From assembly GCA_035192965.1 (NCBI GenBank), contig CP136571.1:4025666-4089665 (forward strand): DNA of 64,000 nucleotides, read 5' to 3'. The notes below the pieces were generated by a model. That model searched no databases. It was given only the letters and a program-made list of their open reading frames with translations, and had not been told where the DNA came from. Positions 41,665 to 50,416 of the stretch are shown one piece after another. Both the position numbers and the translations under genes were made by a program. Position 1 is the stretch's first letter. Each line of letters opens with the position of its first letter. Origin of the DNA: Fuscovulum sp. (GTDB lineage: Bacteria > Pseudomonadota > Alphaproteobacteria > Rhodobacterales > Rhodobacteraceae).

Positions 41665-41679
41665 GTTCCTCCTTTGTTC
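41665..41679 (-). promoter_or_regulatory. LexA box overlapping the imuB ribosome-binding site
   Basis: GAAC-N7-GAAC on the minus strand (spacer AAAGGAG), an exact alphaproteobacterial LexA motif. It starts five bases upstream of the GTG start, so the Shine-Dalgarno AAAGGAG is itself the spacer of the operator. Confidence 0.82.
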
Positions 41680-41832
41680 CTTAAATTGGCAAACAAAGGG
41701 CACAAGTCCAGCCGCAAATGGCAACTTTCCGTGAATTGCGGAATTTGCCCCATCAACACCGTGACAACGTCACTTCACTGCGTCATTCTGTCCCATACAG
41801 TGACAGGATATTTCCAGTAGGGAGCCAAACGA

Positions 41833-42270
41833 ATGAAATTTGCAGCCAAAGCCCTCGTCGCGGGCCTGATGATGGTGGCAGGCGTCGCCATCGCCGCCGA
41901 AGCGACCGATCCCACGGTCAAGGCCCGGCAAGAGCTGATGGACACGATCGGCATGAACACCGGTATTCTGGGCAAGATGGCCGGGGGCGAAACCCCCTTC
42001 GACGCCGCTGCCGCCGAAGCCGCGAAAACCGCCCTCGTCACGGCGGCCGGCGAAATCGCGGTCAAGTTCGAACCGCAGGCCACGGATCCGAAATCCACCG
42101 CCAAGGCGGATATCTGGACCAACTGGGAAGATTACCTGAAAAAGGCCGACGCCCTGAAAGCCGCAGCCGAAGGCCTCGATGCCACCACCGTCGAAGGTGT
42201 GCAGGCTGGCATGGGCGGCATCGGTGGGTCGTGCAAGGATTGCCACACCACCTATCGCATCCCGTCCTGA
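41833..42270 (+). CDS. Cytochrome c'
   Basis: A 145-residue periplasmic class II cytochrome. It has a signal peptide (KFAAKALVAGLMMVAGVAIAAEA), a four-helix-bundle body (VKARQELMDTIGMNTGILGKMAGGETPF..., IWTNWEDYLKKADALKAAAEGLD) and the heme-binding CKDCH near the C-terminus. Cytochromes c' bind NO and are linked to nitrosative-stress defence; no denitrification genes are adjacent. It is divergent from imuB across about 170 bases. Confidence 0.94.
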   Translation: MKFAAKALVAGLMMVAGVAIAAEATDPTVKARQELMDTIGMNTGILGKMAGGETPFDAAAAEAAKTALVTAAGEIAVKFEPQATDPKSTAKADIWTNWEDYLKKADALKAAAEGLDATTVEGVQAGMGGIGGSCKDCHTTYRIPS

Positions 42271-42296
42271 TCAGACTGAATCCTGCAAAGAAAACC

Positions 42297-42319
42297 GCCC
42301 CCGCATCCGCTGCGGGGGC
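42297..42319 (+). terminator. Terminator after the cytochrome c' gene
   Basis: Nine-base arms GCCCCCGCA and TGCGGGGGC with a five-base loop, then CTTTTGCTTT. A canonical intrinsic terminator that also lies in front of the convergent I78 gene's stop. Confidence 0.85.
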
Positions 42320-42340
42320 CTTTTGCTTTAACGCGTCACG

Positions 42341-42643
42341 TCACCCGCAATTCACGCGCGTGATGCGGCCCGTCCGGTCCACCTCGAAATTAAGCCGATC
42401 CGCGCTGTAATCCATCGTCACCGCCGTATCGGGATAAATCACGCGCACCGGCTTGTTGAACCGCATCCTGTCCAGATCGCTGGCAGGCGCGCCCACAAGG
42501 TATTGCAGATCCAGCGCCCCGCACTGGTTCACGCCCCCCGGCACCGGGCCGGGATCACCCGGATAGGGGTCTGAAACCGGAACGCAGGCCGCTGCCGCCA
42601 GCGCAAAGCCAAGCCCTGCCACCATCCTTGCAAGTTTCTGCAT
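42341..42643 (-). CDS. I78-family peptidase inhibitor-like lipoprotein
   Basis: A 100-residue lipoprotein with lipobox AAAAC (VAGLGFALAAAACVPVS) and an I78-type domain (CGALDLQYLVGAPASDLDRMRFNKPVRVIYPDTAVTMDYSADRLNFEVDRTGRITRVNCG, given here in parts: CGALDLQYLVGAP, VRVIYPDTAVTMDYSADRLN, and TGRITRVNCG). Two Cys of the domain probably pair. The founding family member inhibits serine proteases; whether this one does is unknown. The ATG at 42643 begins the signal sequence. Confidence 0.85.
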   Translation of the reverse strand: MQKLARMVAGLGFALAAAACVPVSDPYPGDPGPVPGGVNQCGALDLQYLVGAPASDLDRMRFNKPVRVIYPDTAVTMDYSADRLNFEVDRTGRITRVNCG

Positions 42644-42827
42644 CGTCTTTCTCCTGTCAGGCCGCCATCGGGACGGATGGTCACGCCATCCCCACTGCAC
42701 CCTTTCCGCCTACAGGGGCCAAGGCAAGCCCGCTGACGCGAACCGGCAAACACCCGCCGTTTCCCGCGTTGCAATTCGCGCCGCTTTCCCCCAGCCTGCA
42801 CCCAAATCACTGAATGTGGAGGATTTG

Positions 42828-43964
<1,137 letters not shown>

Positions 43965-43970
43965 TCCGGC

Positions 43971-43991
43971 GGGTGGGGTTCGGCCCCACCC
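43971..43991 (+). terminator. Hairpin after the formaldehyde dehydrogenase gene
   Basis: Eight-base arms GGGTGGGG and CCCCACCC with loop TTCGG, seven bases after the stop. There is no T-tract, so termination may be partial. Confidence 0.5.
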
Positions 43992-44004
43992 TGCCCGTCC
44001 CGCC

Positions 44005-44475
44005 ATGGCCGCAACGCCCGGAACGCTGTTTCTGAAATCAAAGGGGGTGGCGTTCACCCTCCACCCCTACGCCTATGACCCCTGCGCCGATGCGGTGGGC
44101 CTTGCCGCCGCGCAGGCGCTTGGTCTCGACCCCGCCCTCACCCTCAAGACCCTGATGGTGGAGGTGGACGGCAAACCCGCCTGCTGCGTCATCCCCTCCG
44201 ACCGCCAGCTTTCCATGAAACGTGTGGCAGCCGCCTTCGGGGCCAAATCCGCCGCCATGATGCCCCCGGCCAAGGCCGAAAAGCTCACCGGCTACAAGGT
44301 CGGCGGCATCAGCCCCTTTGGCCCACGCCGCCCCGTCCCCACCGTGATCGAGGCGACCGCGACCACCTCTCCCAAAGTCTGGATCAACGCAGGCCAGCGC
44401 GGCCTGCTCCTCGGCATCGCGCCAAATGATGCGCTCGCCGCCATCCCGGCCACAGCCGCCCCCCTCATCGCCTGA
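44005..44475 (+). CDS. ybaK: Cys-tRNA(Pro)/Cys-tRNA(Cys) deacylase YbaK
   Basis: Editing enzyme that hydrolyses mischarged Cys-tRNA(Pro). The 156-residue product has the YbaK/EbsC fold: LKSKGVAFTLHPYAYDPC, LKTLMVEVDGKPACCVIPSDRQLSMKRVA (with the conserved Lys in the first part) and GYKVGGISPFGPRRPVPTVIE, where GGxSPFG is diagnostic. It lies 40 bases after the dehydrogenase gene. Confidence 0.93.
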   Translation: MAATPGTLFLKSKGVAFTLHPYAYDPCADAVGLAAAQALGLDPALTLKTLMVEVDGKPACCVIPSDRQLSMKRVAAAFGAKSAAMMPPAKAEKLTGYKVGGISPFGPRRPVPTVIEATATTSPKVWINAGQRGLLLGIAPNDALAAIPATAAPLIA

Positions 44476-44537
44476 CCTTTCCCCCTTTCCCTTCCCCGCG
44501 CAAAGGCGCACCCTAGGGGCAGAAAAAGGACGACCCC

Positions 44538-45293
44538 ATGCCCGAACCCCGCGCCCCGCGCCTCTGCGTCCTGATCGACGCCGACAATGTCCCCTCCGGC
44601 TATGCCGAAGCGATCTTCGAGGAAATCGCCAGCCTCGGCGAAGCCTCCGTCCGCCGCATCTATGGCGACTGGTCCGCCCAGCGCCTTGCCGGCTGGGCCA
44701 AGCAGGTGGCCGCCCTTGGCCTTGTCGCCGATCAGCAGTTTTCCAACACCAAGGGCAAGAACGCCTCGGACATCGGCCTTGTCATCGCCGCGATGGATTT
44801 CCTCCATTCCGGCCTGTTCGACGGCTTCGTCCTCGTCAGTTCCGACAGCGATTTCACCCGCCTCGCCGCCCGCATCCGCGAGCAGGGCCTTGATGTCTAT
44901 GGCATCGGCGAAAAGAAGACGCCCGAAGCCTTCCGCATGGCCTGCAAACGCTTCATCTATGTTGAAAACCTCGGCACCGCCGAGGAAATCCCCGAGGCCC
45001 CCCCCGCCCGTGGCACCACCCGCGCCGAACCGGTTGAGGCCACGCCAAAACCCGGCGCCAAGGAAGCCCCGGCCAAGGCCATCCCCTTCATCATCGCCGC
45101 CATGCGCGCCATAGACCCCGATGCCGAATGGTATTCGCTGGGTCAGGTCGGCCAGTTCATCACCCAAGGCAATCCCGACTTCGACACCCGCACCTATGGC
45201 AGCGCGAAGCTCTCGGACCTCGTCCGCAAGATTTCCCGCTTCGAGGTGCGCCCCGGCCCCAGCGGCCAGTTGCAGATGCGCGACGTGGCCTGA
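44538..45293 (+). CDS. NYN-domain protein with C-terminal LOTUS/OST-HTH domain
   Basis: A 251-residue protein with a PIN-like NYN domain (about 1-150): the acidic residues in LCVLIDADNVPS, KNASDIGLVIAAMDFLHS and DGFVLVSSDSDFTRLAARIREQ match the nuclease metal site. GIGEKKTPEAFRMACKRFIY follows. After a Pro/Ala-rich linker comes a LOTUS-type winged helix (AMRAIDPDAEWYSLGQVGQFITQGNPDFDTRTYGSAKLSDLVRK, residues ~185-235). The fold predicts RNA binding and RNase activity. The cellular target is unknown. Confidence 0.9.
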   Translation: MPEPRAPRLCVLIDADNVPSGYAEAIFEEIASLGEASVRRIYGDWSAQRLAGWAKQVAALGLVADQQFSNTKGKNASDIGLVIAAMDFLHSGLFDGFVLVSSDSDFTRLAARIREQGLDVYGIGEKKTPEAFRMACKRFIYVENLGTAEEIPEAPPARGTTRAEPVEATPKPGAKEAPAKAIPFIIAAMRAIDPDAEWYSLGQVGQFITQGNPDFDTRTYGSAKLSDLVRKISRFEVRPGPSGQLQMRDVA

Positions 45294-45296
45294 AGA

Positions 45297-45320
45297 GGGC
45301 GGCCCCGCAAGGGACCGCCC
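45297..45320. terminator. Bidirectional hairpin between the NYN and anchor-protein genes
   Basis: Arms GGGCGGCCC and GGGACCGCCC pair with one bulged base around a short loop, four bases after the NYN stop and close to the convergent anchor-protein stop. Confidence 0.55.
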
Positions 45321-45328
45321 GCCCGCGC

Positions 45329-46120
45329 TTACGGGGCCTTCATCTCGGCATAGTCCCCGCCCGTCCGCAGCGTCACGGTGACAGGCGCATCCGTCCGGTT
45401 GCGCCAGAACCAGCCGTGATTGCCGGTGAAAGCGGCGGTCAGTTCGCCCGCCTGCTCCGGCACGGCACGGCCCTGCTCATAGCTGACCTTCTGCCCGCTG
45501 CCATCGCCATGGGTGTCATAGTTCACGACACCCCCGTTCGCGGTCCATTCAAACCGGGCGGTCTGGCCCTCTTCCATCACCAGCTTCACCTCGATCCCCT
45601 CGCCGGGGGGCAGCGTATAGCTCACCTCGTCGCGCCATTCCGGCGCTGCGGGGGCGGCTTCCGCCACGGCCTCTGTGGGCGCAGCCGCGACCGGTGCAGG
45701 CTCTGCCGTCGCCGCCTCGGCAGGAGCTGCCTCGACAGGCACCGAAGCCTCGGGGGCAGCCGCCACGTCCGTCAAGTCAGCCCCGCCATCGCGCAGCACA
45801 TCAGCCCCCACGATCGCCGCAATATCGGCCAACTGCGCCTCCATCCGCTCCAACCGCGCCATCACGGCCGGGTCCAGCACCACCGGCGCGGCGGCGGCAT
45901 CCGCCTCGGCCTCGGCGTAAAGCTGCTGCTTGATCTGCCCCATCTCCGTCAGCCCCAGTACGGCGCCAAACCCCGTCGGGTCCATCCCGTATTCGGCGGG
46001 CAGATACACCACCCCCAACACACCCAGCGCCGCCGCCCCGGAAAGAAGCGTGGACCGGATCAACCCGCCCGACGTCGCCTTGACCCCGCGCACCTGTGCG
46101 CCTTCATTCGTCCTGTTCAT
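45329..46120 (-). CDS. Transmembrane anchor protein (last gene of the HupE operon)
   Basis: A 263-residue protein with a short cytoplasmic N-terminus, one membrane helix (about 20-42: IRSTLLSGAAALGVLGVVYLP), a region predicted to coil (MGQIKQQLYAEAEADAAAAP...LERMEAQLADIAAIVG), a long Ala/Pro/Glu-rich linker and a C-terminal beta domain (SYTLPPGEGIEVKLVMEEGQTARFEW ... AFTGNHGWFWRNRTDAPVTVTLRTGGDY). The C-terminal domain would be periplasmic. Function unknown. It starts 11 bases after the HupE stop. Confidence 0.8.
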   Translation of the reverse strand: MNRTNEGAQVRGVKATSGGLIRSTLLSGAAALGVLGVVYLPAEYGMDPTGFGAVLGLTEMGQIKQQLYAEAEADAAAAPVVLDPAVMARLERMEAQLADIAAIVGADVLRDGGADLTDVAAAPEASVPVEAAPAEAATAEPAPVAAAPTEAVAEAAPAAPEWRDEVSYTLPPGEGIEVKLVMEEGQTARFEWTANGGVVNYDTHGDGSGQKVSYEQGRAVPEQAGELTAAFTGNHGWFWRNRTDAPVTVTLRTGGDYAEMKAP

Positions 46121-46131
46121 GGAAAACTCCC

Positions 46132-46839
46132 TCAGGCCATGGCGAACCCGACAAGCTGCACGCCTGTCAGATAAAAGCCCAAACCCATCATGATGACATT
46201 GGCGCGGTAGGCCTGCGCAGCGAAGGACGGGCTTGCCCGCCAGCGCTGCATGACCAGCAGGATCACCGCCAGCGCGGTCAACTGCCCGATCTCCACCCCC
46301 GCATTGAAAGCCAGCAGGTTGACCAGCAACCCATCGGCCGAGATGTCGTATTCGATGATCTTCGACGCAAGCCCAAAGCCGTGCAGCAACCCAAAGACCA
46401 GCGTCGCCACCCGCGTATCCGGCTGCACCCCGAACCACGCGCGGAACGCACCAAGGTTGTCCAACGCCTTGTAGACGACGGAAAACCCGATGATAGCGTC
46501 GATGATATAGGCGTTGATCCCAAAGTCGAACCAGACGCCCAGCACCATCGTCACCGAATGGCCCACCGCGAAAAGCGATACGTAAAGCGCGATCTCGCGC
46601 ATCCCGTACAGAAAGAAGATCACCCCGAAAAGAAAGAGGATGTGGTCATACCCCGTCACCATGTGCTTGGCGCCAAGGTACAGGAACGGGATCACCTGCG
46701 GTCCTGTGATCTCTTGAATATACCCCTTGTCGCCAAGGGTGACGGCATGGGCCAGCGCCCCGCCTGCCCAAACAAGGGCAAGGCCAAGCGTGGCCGCCAA
46801 AAGCCAGACGCGCGGCGGCGTCCGGAGGAAGATGTCCAT
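46132..46839 (-). CDS. HupE/UreJ-family membrane protein
   Basis: A 235-residue membrane protein related to HupE/UreJ, a family linked to nickel or cobalt uptake, although this branch is not close to hydrogenase or urease genes here. A signal-like first segment (LLAATLGLALVWAGGALAHAV) precedes about six helices. Conserved histidines sit in GAKHMVTGYDHILFLFGVIFFLYG, VGHSVTMVLG and LLHGFGLASKI. It lies between a His-rich exported protein and an anchor protein. Confidence 0.88.
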   Translation of the reverse strand: MDIFLRTPPRVWLLAATLGLALVWAGGALAHAVTLGDKGYIQEITGPQVIPFLYLGAKHMVTGYDHILFLFGVIFFLYGMREIALYVSLFAVGHSVTMVLGVWFDFGINAYIIDAIIGFSVVYKALDNLGAFRAWFGVQPDTRVATLVFGLLHGFGLASKIIEYDISADGLLVNLLAFNAGVEIGQLTALAVILLVMQRWRASPSFAAQAYRANVIMMGLGFYLTGVQLVGFAMA

Positions 46840-46917
46840 GGATCATGTCCTGTCCTGAAACGACGGTCAGGCCATCGCCGCCCTTGGGCGGATCTGGCCG
46901 GCTTCGCAAGTCTCAGG

Positions 46918-47274
46918 TCAGGCCCTCGGTGGCCGTCGCGGCCCCTCGGACGCTGTTCCGGCAAACTCCCGCGCCAGGGCCACCCCCTGCGCCTTGCCCT
47001 GCGGCAGGGCCAGCACAGGCGCGGCGGACAAGATCACGCTGGCCGAATGGTCATGGTCGGTCGCGTCGTGGTGGCCGTGGGAATGGTCATGCCCATGATG
47101 ATGCCCGTGATGATCCAGATGATCACCCGCCCCACCATGCAATACGGCATGTTCCGCCTGTGCCATCACGGCGGCAGGCCCGTGCGTCGCTGCATCGGCC
47201 ACAGGGGCAACGACCAGCGCCAAAAGCGCCAGCATCGCCGCTACCCGCATCAAGACCGCACCGATCCCGCCCAT
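46918..47274 (-). CDS. Small exported histidine-rich protein (first gene of the HupE operon)
   Basis: A 118-residue product with a signal peptide (VLMRVAAMLALLALVVAPVADAATHG) and a His/Asp/Gly tract at about residues 51-76 (HLDHHGHHHGHDHSHGHHD, then ATDHDH), ending in a basic Arg/Pro tail. Such tracts bind nickel, copper, zinc or cobalt. An ATG at 47250 would start eight residues later and fits the signal peptide equally well. It has a weak resemblance to DUF2946-type copper-associated proteins but without their Cys pair. The HupE gene follows after 78 bases. Confidence 0.7.
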   Translation of the reverse strand: MGGIGAVLMRVAAMLALLALVVAPVADAATHGPAAVMAQAEHAVLHGGAGDHLDHHGHHHGHDHSHGHHDATDHDHSASVILSAAPVLALPQGKAQGVALAREFAGTASEGPRRPPRA

Positions 47275-47466
47275 CGCCCCACCAACACACGCGCCAGCAC
47301 AGCCCGGCGCATCTTCCGCAAATAGGACGTGACCGGGGCACAGTACAACCCCACCCCCGCAAAACCGGCATCCGTGCGCCCACGCGCAGCCGCCTTGCAC
47401 CGGCGCGGGGTTCCGCCCCGCCACCGAAACCCCTATTCTCCCCTCAGCAACGTATGGGGGACCACC

Positions 47467-48510
47467 ATGCAGATCGAACTCGGCCTCGACACCTTCGGTG
47501 ACACCAGCCTCGGCCCGGATGGGCATCTCAAACCGCATGACGCCGTGCTGCGTGATGTCGTCGAACAGGGCATCCTTGCCGATCAGGTCGGCATCCACTT
47601 CCTTGGCATCGGCGAACATCACCGCGCGGATTTCGCGGTTTCGGCCCCGGAAATCGTGCTCTCGGCCATCGCCGCCCGCACCAGCCGCATCCGGCTCGGC
47701 TCGGCGGTCACGGTCCTGTCCTCGGATGATCCGGTCCGCGTGTTTCAGCGCTTCTCGACCTTGAACGCCATCTGCACTGGCCGGGCCGAGGTGATCCTTG
47801 GGCGCGGCTCCTTTACCGAAAGCTTTCCCCTCTTCGGGTATGAGCTTCAGGATTACGAACGCCTGTTCGAAGAAAAGCTCGATCTCTTTGCCCATCTCAT
47901 CCGCGATGAGGCGATCACCTGGTCGGGCGAAACCCGCGCGCCGCTCTATGACCAGCGCGTCTATCCCACCCTTGGCCCCGGCCTTCAGGTCTGGGTCGGC
48001 GTCGGCGGCAGCCCGGAATCCGTGGTCCGCGTTGTGCGCCACGATCTGCAACTGATGCTGGCCATCATCGGTGGCGACCCGCGCCGGTTCAAACCCTATG
48101 TCGATCTTTACCACCGCGCCTGCGCCCAGATGGGTCGCACGGTCAAACCCGTGGGCATCCACTCGCCGGGTCACATCGCCGCCACCGATGAACAGGCCGC
48201 CGAACAGCTTTGGCCGCATTACAAGGCGATGTTCGATCAGATCGGGGCTGAACGCGGCTGGCCCCCGGTCACACCCGACCGGTTCATGGGCGAAATTCGC
48301 AACGGCTCGCTTTATGTAGGCAGCCCGGAAACCGTGGCCCGCAAGATCGCGGCAGCGGTCACCGCGCTGGGGGTCGACCGGTTTGATATGAAATATTCAA
48401 CCGGCCCAATGCCGCATGACCAGCTTTGCGAAAGCATCCGCCTCTATGGCGAACAGGTCATTCCAATGGTCAAGGACATGGTCGCAGGGGCCAAGGTCGC
48501 CGCCCAATAG
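47467..48510 (+). CDS. LLM-class flavin-dependent oxidoreductase
   Basis: A 347-residue luciferase-like monooxygenase family protein using FMN or F420. Recognisable: ADQVGIHFLGIGEHHRADFAVSAPEIVL, TSRIRLGSAVTVLSSDDPVRVFQRFSTLNAIC, RAEVILGRGSFTESFPLFGYEL and GSLYVGSPETVARKIAAAV. This matches the LLM group often seen beside no specific partner. The ATG at 47467 follows a GGGGGA-type site. The substrate is unknown. Confidence 0.9.
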   Translation: MQIELGLDTFGDTSLGPDGHLKPHDAVLRDVVEQGILADQVGIHFLGIGEHHRADFAVSAPEIVLSAIAARTSRIRLGSAVTVLSSDDPVRVFQRFSTLNAICTGRAEVILGRGSFTESFPLFGYELQDYERLFEEKLDLFAHLIRDEAITWSGETRAPLYDQRVYPTLGPGLQVWVGVGGSPESVVRVVRHDLQLMLAIIGGDPRRFKPYVDLYHRACAQMGRTVKPVGIHSPGHIAATDEQAAEQLWPHYKAMFDQIGAERGWPPVTPDRFMGEIRNGSLYVGSPETVARKIAAAVTALGVDRFDMKYSTGPMPHDQLCESIRLYGEQVIPMVKDMVAGAKVAAQ

Positions 48511-48539
48511 GGCGGCGCACCCGCTCACGCAGCGCCGTC

Positions 48540-49022
48540 TCAGGGGGCCAGATGCGGCCGAAAGTCCGCAACGACCTCTTCATAAACCTGCCGCTTGAAC
48601 GGCACGATCGAGGCGATCATTTCCCCCGCCCCGATCCACCGCCAGCGGCTGAACTCCGGGTGTTCACTATCGATCCGCACTTGGTCATCCCTGCCCAGAA
48701 AGCGGAACAGGAACCACTTCTGCCGTTGCCCGCGATACTTGCCGCCCCAGACCTTGCCCAAAAGTTCAGGCGGCAGGTCATAGGTCACCCAATCCTCGGT
48801 CTTGGCGACGAACTCCACCAGATCGGCGGTTACCCCGGTTTCTTCCCACAACTCGCGCAGCGCCGCCTTGCGGGGCTTTTCGCCCTCGTCGATCCCGCCC
48901 TGCGGCATCTGCCAGGCGGGATGGGGGGAATCGATGCGCTGCCCGGCAAAGATTTCGCCCTGCGCGTTGATCAGCACCACACCCACGCAGGGCCGGTAGG
49001 GCAAATTCGCCGTATCTGTCAT
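48540..49022 (-). CDS. rppH: RNA pyrophosphohydrolase RppH
   Basis: Nudix hydrolase that removes pyrophosphate from 5' ends of mRNA and starts decay. The 160-residue product has YRPCVGVVLINAQGEIFAGQRID, the Nudix box GGIDEGEKPRKAALRELWEETGV and the C-terminal FSRWRWIGAGEMIASIVPFKRQVYEEVV. Last gene of the rsfS-rlmH-gpmI-envC-ctpA-rppH run, 34 bases after ctpA. Confidence 0.94.
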   Translation of the reverse strand: MTDTANLPYRPCVGVVLINAQGEIFAGQRIDSPHPAWQMPQGGIDEGEKPRKAALRELWEETGVTADLVEFVAKTEDWVTYDLPPELLGKVWGGKYRGQRQKWFLFRFLGRDDQVRIDSEHPEFSRWRWIGAGEMIASIVPFKRQVYEEVVADFRPHLAP

Positions 49023-49030
49023 GGCATGTC

Positions 49031-49049
49031 GGGGCCGCAGCGCGGCCCC
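49031..49049 (-). terminator. Hairpin between ctpA and rppH
   Basis: Eight-base arms GGGGCCGC and GCGGCCCC with a three-base loop. No T-tract follows, so it may attenuate or process the transcript rather than fully terminate it. Confidence 0.45.
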
Positions 49050-49056
49050 GCTCCTT

Positions 49057-50409
49057 TCAGTTCTGCTCGGCCATTGCCGGGGCCACGGCGTTCAGCCCGC
49101 GCAGGATGTCCACGGCATAGGCCAGCTGGTAATCCTCATCGCGCAGCTTGGCCGCCTCTTCGATCTGCGCCCGCTCTTCTTCCAGCAGCTTGCGCTCATC
49201 CTCGCTCATGGAATCATTGGTGATGATCCCCCGCAGATCCGCCTCGGAAGACGGGTTCTGCGCGGCAGAGGCGGCTTCCTCCCCCTCGACCGGCGGCGTC
49301 ACCACCGGCTGGTTCACCACGATATCCGGCATCACGCCCAGCGCCTGGATCGACCGGCCCGACGGCGTGTAATAGCGCGCCGTCGTCAACCGCATCGCGC
49401 CGTCCCCGCGCAGCGGCACCACCGTCTGCACTGACCCTTTGCCAAAGCTCTTGGTCCCCACCACGATCGCCCGGCGATGATCCTGCAACGCCCCCGCCAC
49501 GATCTCGGATGCCGAGGCAGAGCCGCCATTGATCAGCATGACGATGGGCTTGCCTTCGGTCAGGTCGCCCGGCGTCGCGTTGAACCGCTCGCCATCCGAT
49601 GCCTCGCGGCCCCGGGTCGACACGATCTCGCCCTTCTCAAGGAAAGCATCCGACACGCTGATCGCCTCGGTCAGCAGACCGCCGGGATTGTTGCGCAGGT
49701 CCAGAACAAAACCGTCGACATTCTCCATCCCGCCCAGCTCGTCGATGGATTTCTTCATCTGCTCTTCCAGCCCAGGCGTGGTCTGGTCGTTAAACGTCGT
49801 GATCCGCAGCACCACCGTCTTGCCGACAACACGGCTGCGCACCGCCGTCACCTTGATCGTGTCGCGGATGATCGACACGTCAAACGGCTCATCCACACCT
49901 TCGCGCACCACGGTGATGATGATCTCGGAACCGACCGGCCCCCGCATCATTTCCACGGCATCATCCAGCGTCAGGCCCAGCACGCTTTCGCCGTTCACAT
50001 GGGTGATGAAATCGCCCGCCTCGATCCCCGCCGCATCGGCGGGCGTGTCGTCCATCGGCGACACCACCTTGACGAAACCCTCTTCCTGCGTGACCTCGAT
50101 CCCAAGGCCCCCGAATTCGCCACGCGTCTGCACCTGCATGTCGTCGAAATCTTCCGGCGGCAGATAGCTGGAATGCGGATCAAGCGATGTCAGCATCCCG
50201 TTGATCGCTGCTTCGATCAGCTGCTCGCTGTCGACCTCTTCCACATATTGCGACCGGATGCGTTCAAAGATGTCCCCGAACAGATCAAGCTGCTGATAGA
50301 CATTCTCGTTCCGCTCGGTCTCTTGCGCGATCAGCGGTCCCGCCACCTGCAAGGTAAGAATGGCTCCGGCCACCGTGCCGCCCACTGCGGCCATGACGAA
50401 CTTCTTCAT
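49057..50409 (-). CDS. ctpA: Carboxy-terminal processing protease CtpA (S41 family)
   Basis: A 450-residue periplasmic serine protease. It has a signal or anchor segment (FVMAAVGGTVAGAILTLQVAG), an N-terminal helical region, a PDZ domain (GEFGGLGIEVTQEEGFVKVVSPMDDTPADAAGIEAGD in ~130-200), and the catalytic domain. That domain has VDGFVLDLRNNPGGLLTEAI, the Ser in INGGSASASEIVAGAL and the Lys in VVGTKSFGKGSVQT. The tail is Glu-rich and coiled. The ATG at 50409 is seven bases after the envC stop; the open frame upstream overlaps envC. CtpA with EnvC-type proteins often controls cell-wall hydrolases. Confidence 0.95.
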   Translation of the reverse strand: MKKFVMAAVGGTVAGAILTLQVAGPLIAQETERNENVYQQLDLFGDIFERIRSQYVEEVDSEQLIEAAINGMLTSLDPHSSYLPPEDFDDMQVQTRGEFGGLGIEVTQEEGFVKVVSPMDDTPADAAGIEAGDFITHVNGESVLGLTLDDAVEMMRGPVGSEIIITVVREGVDEPFDVSIIRDTIKVTAVRSRVVGKTVVLRITTFNDQTTPGLEEQMKKSIDELGGMENVDGFVLDLRNNPGGLLTEAISVSDAFLEKGEIVSTRGREASDGERFNATPGDLTEGKPIVMLINGGSASASEIVAGALQDHRRAIVVGTKSFGKGSVQTVVPLRGDGAMRLTTARYYTPSGRSIQALGVMPDIVVNQPVVTPPVEGEEAASAAQNPSSEADLRGIITNDSMSEDERKLLEEERAQIEEAAKLRDEDYQLAYAVDILRGLNAVAPAMAEQN

Positions 50410-50416
50410 CTCGATC

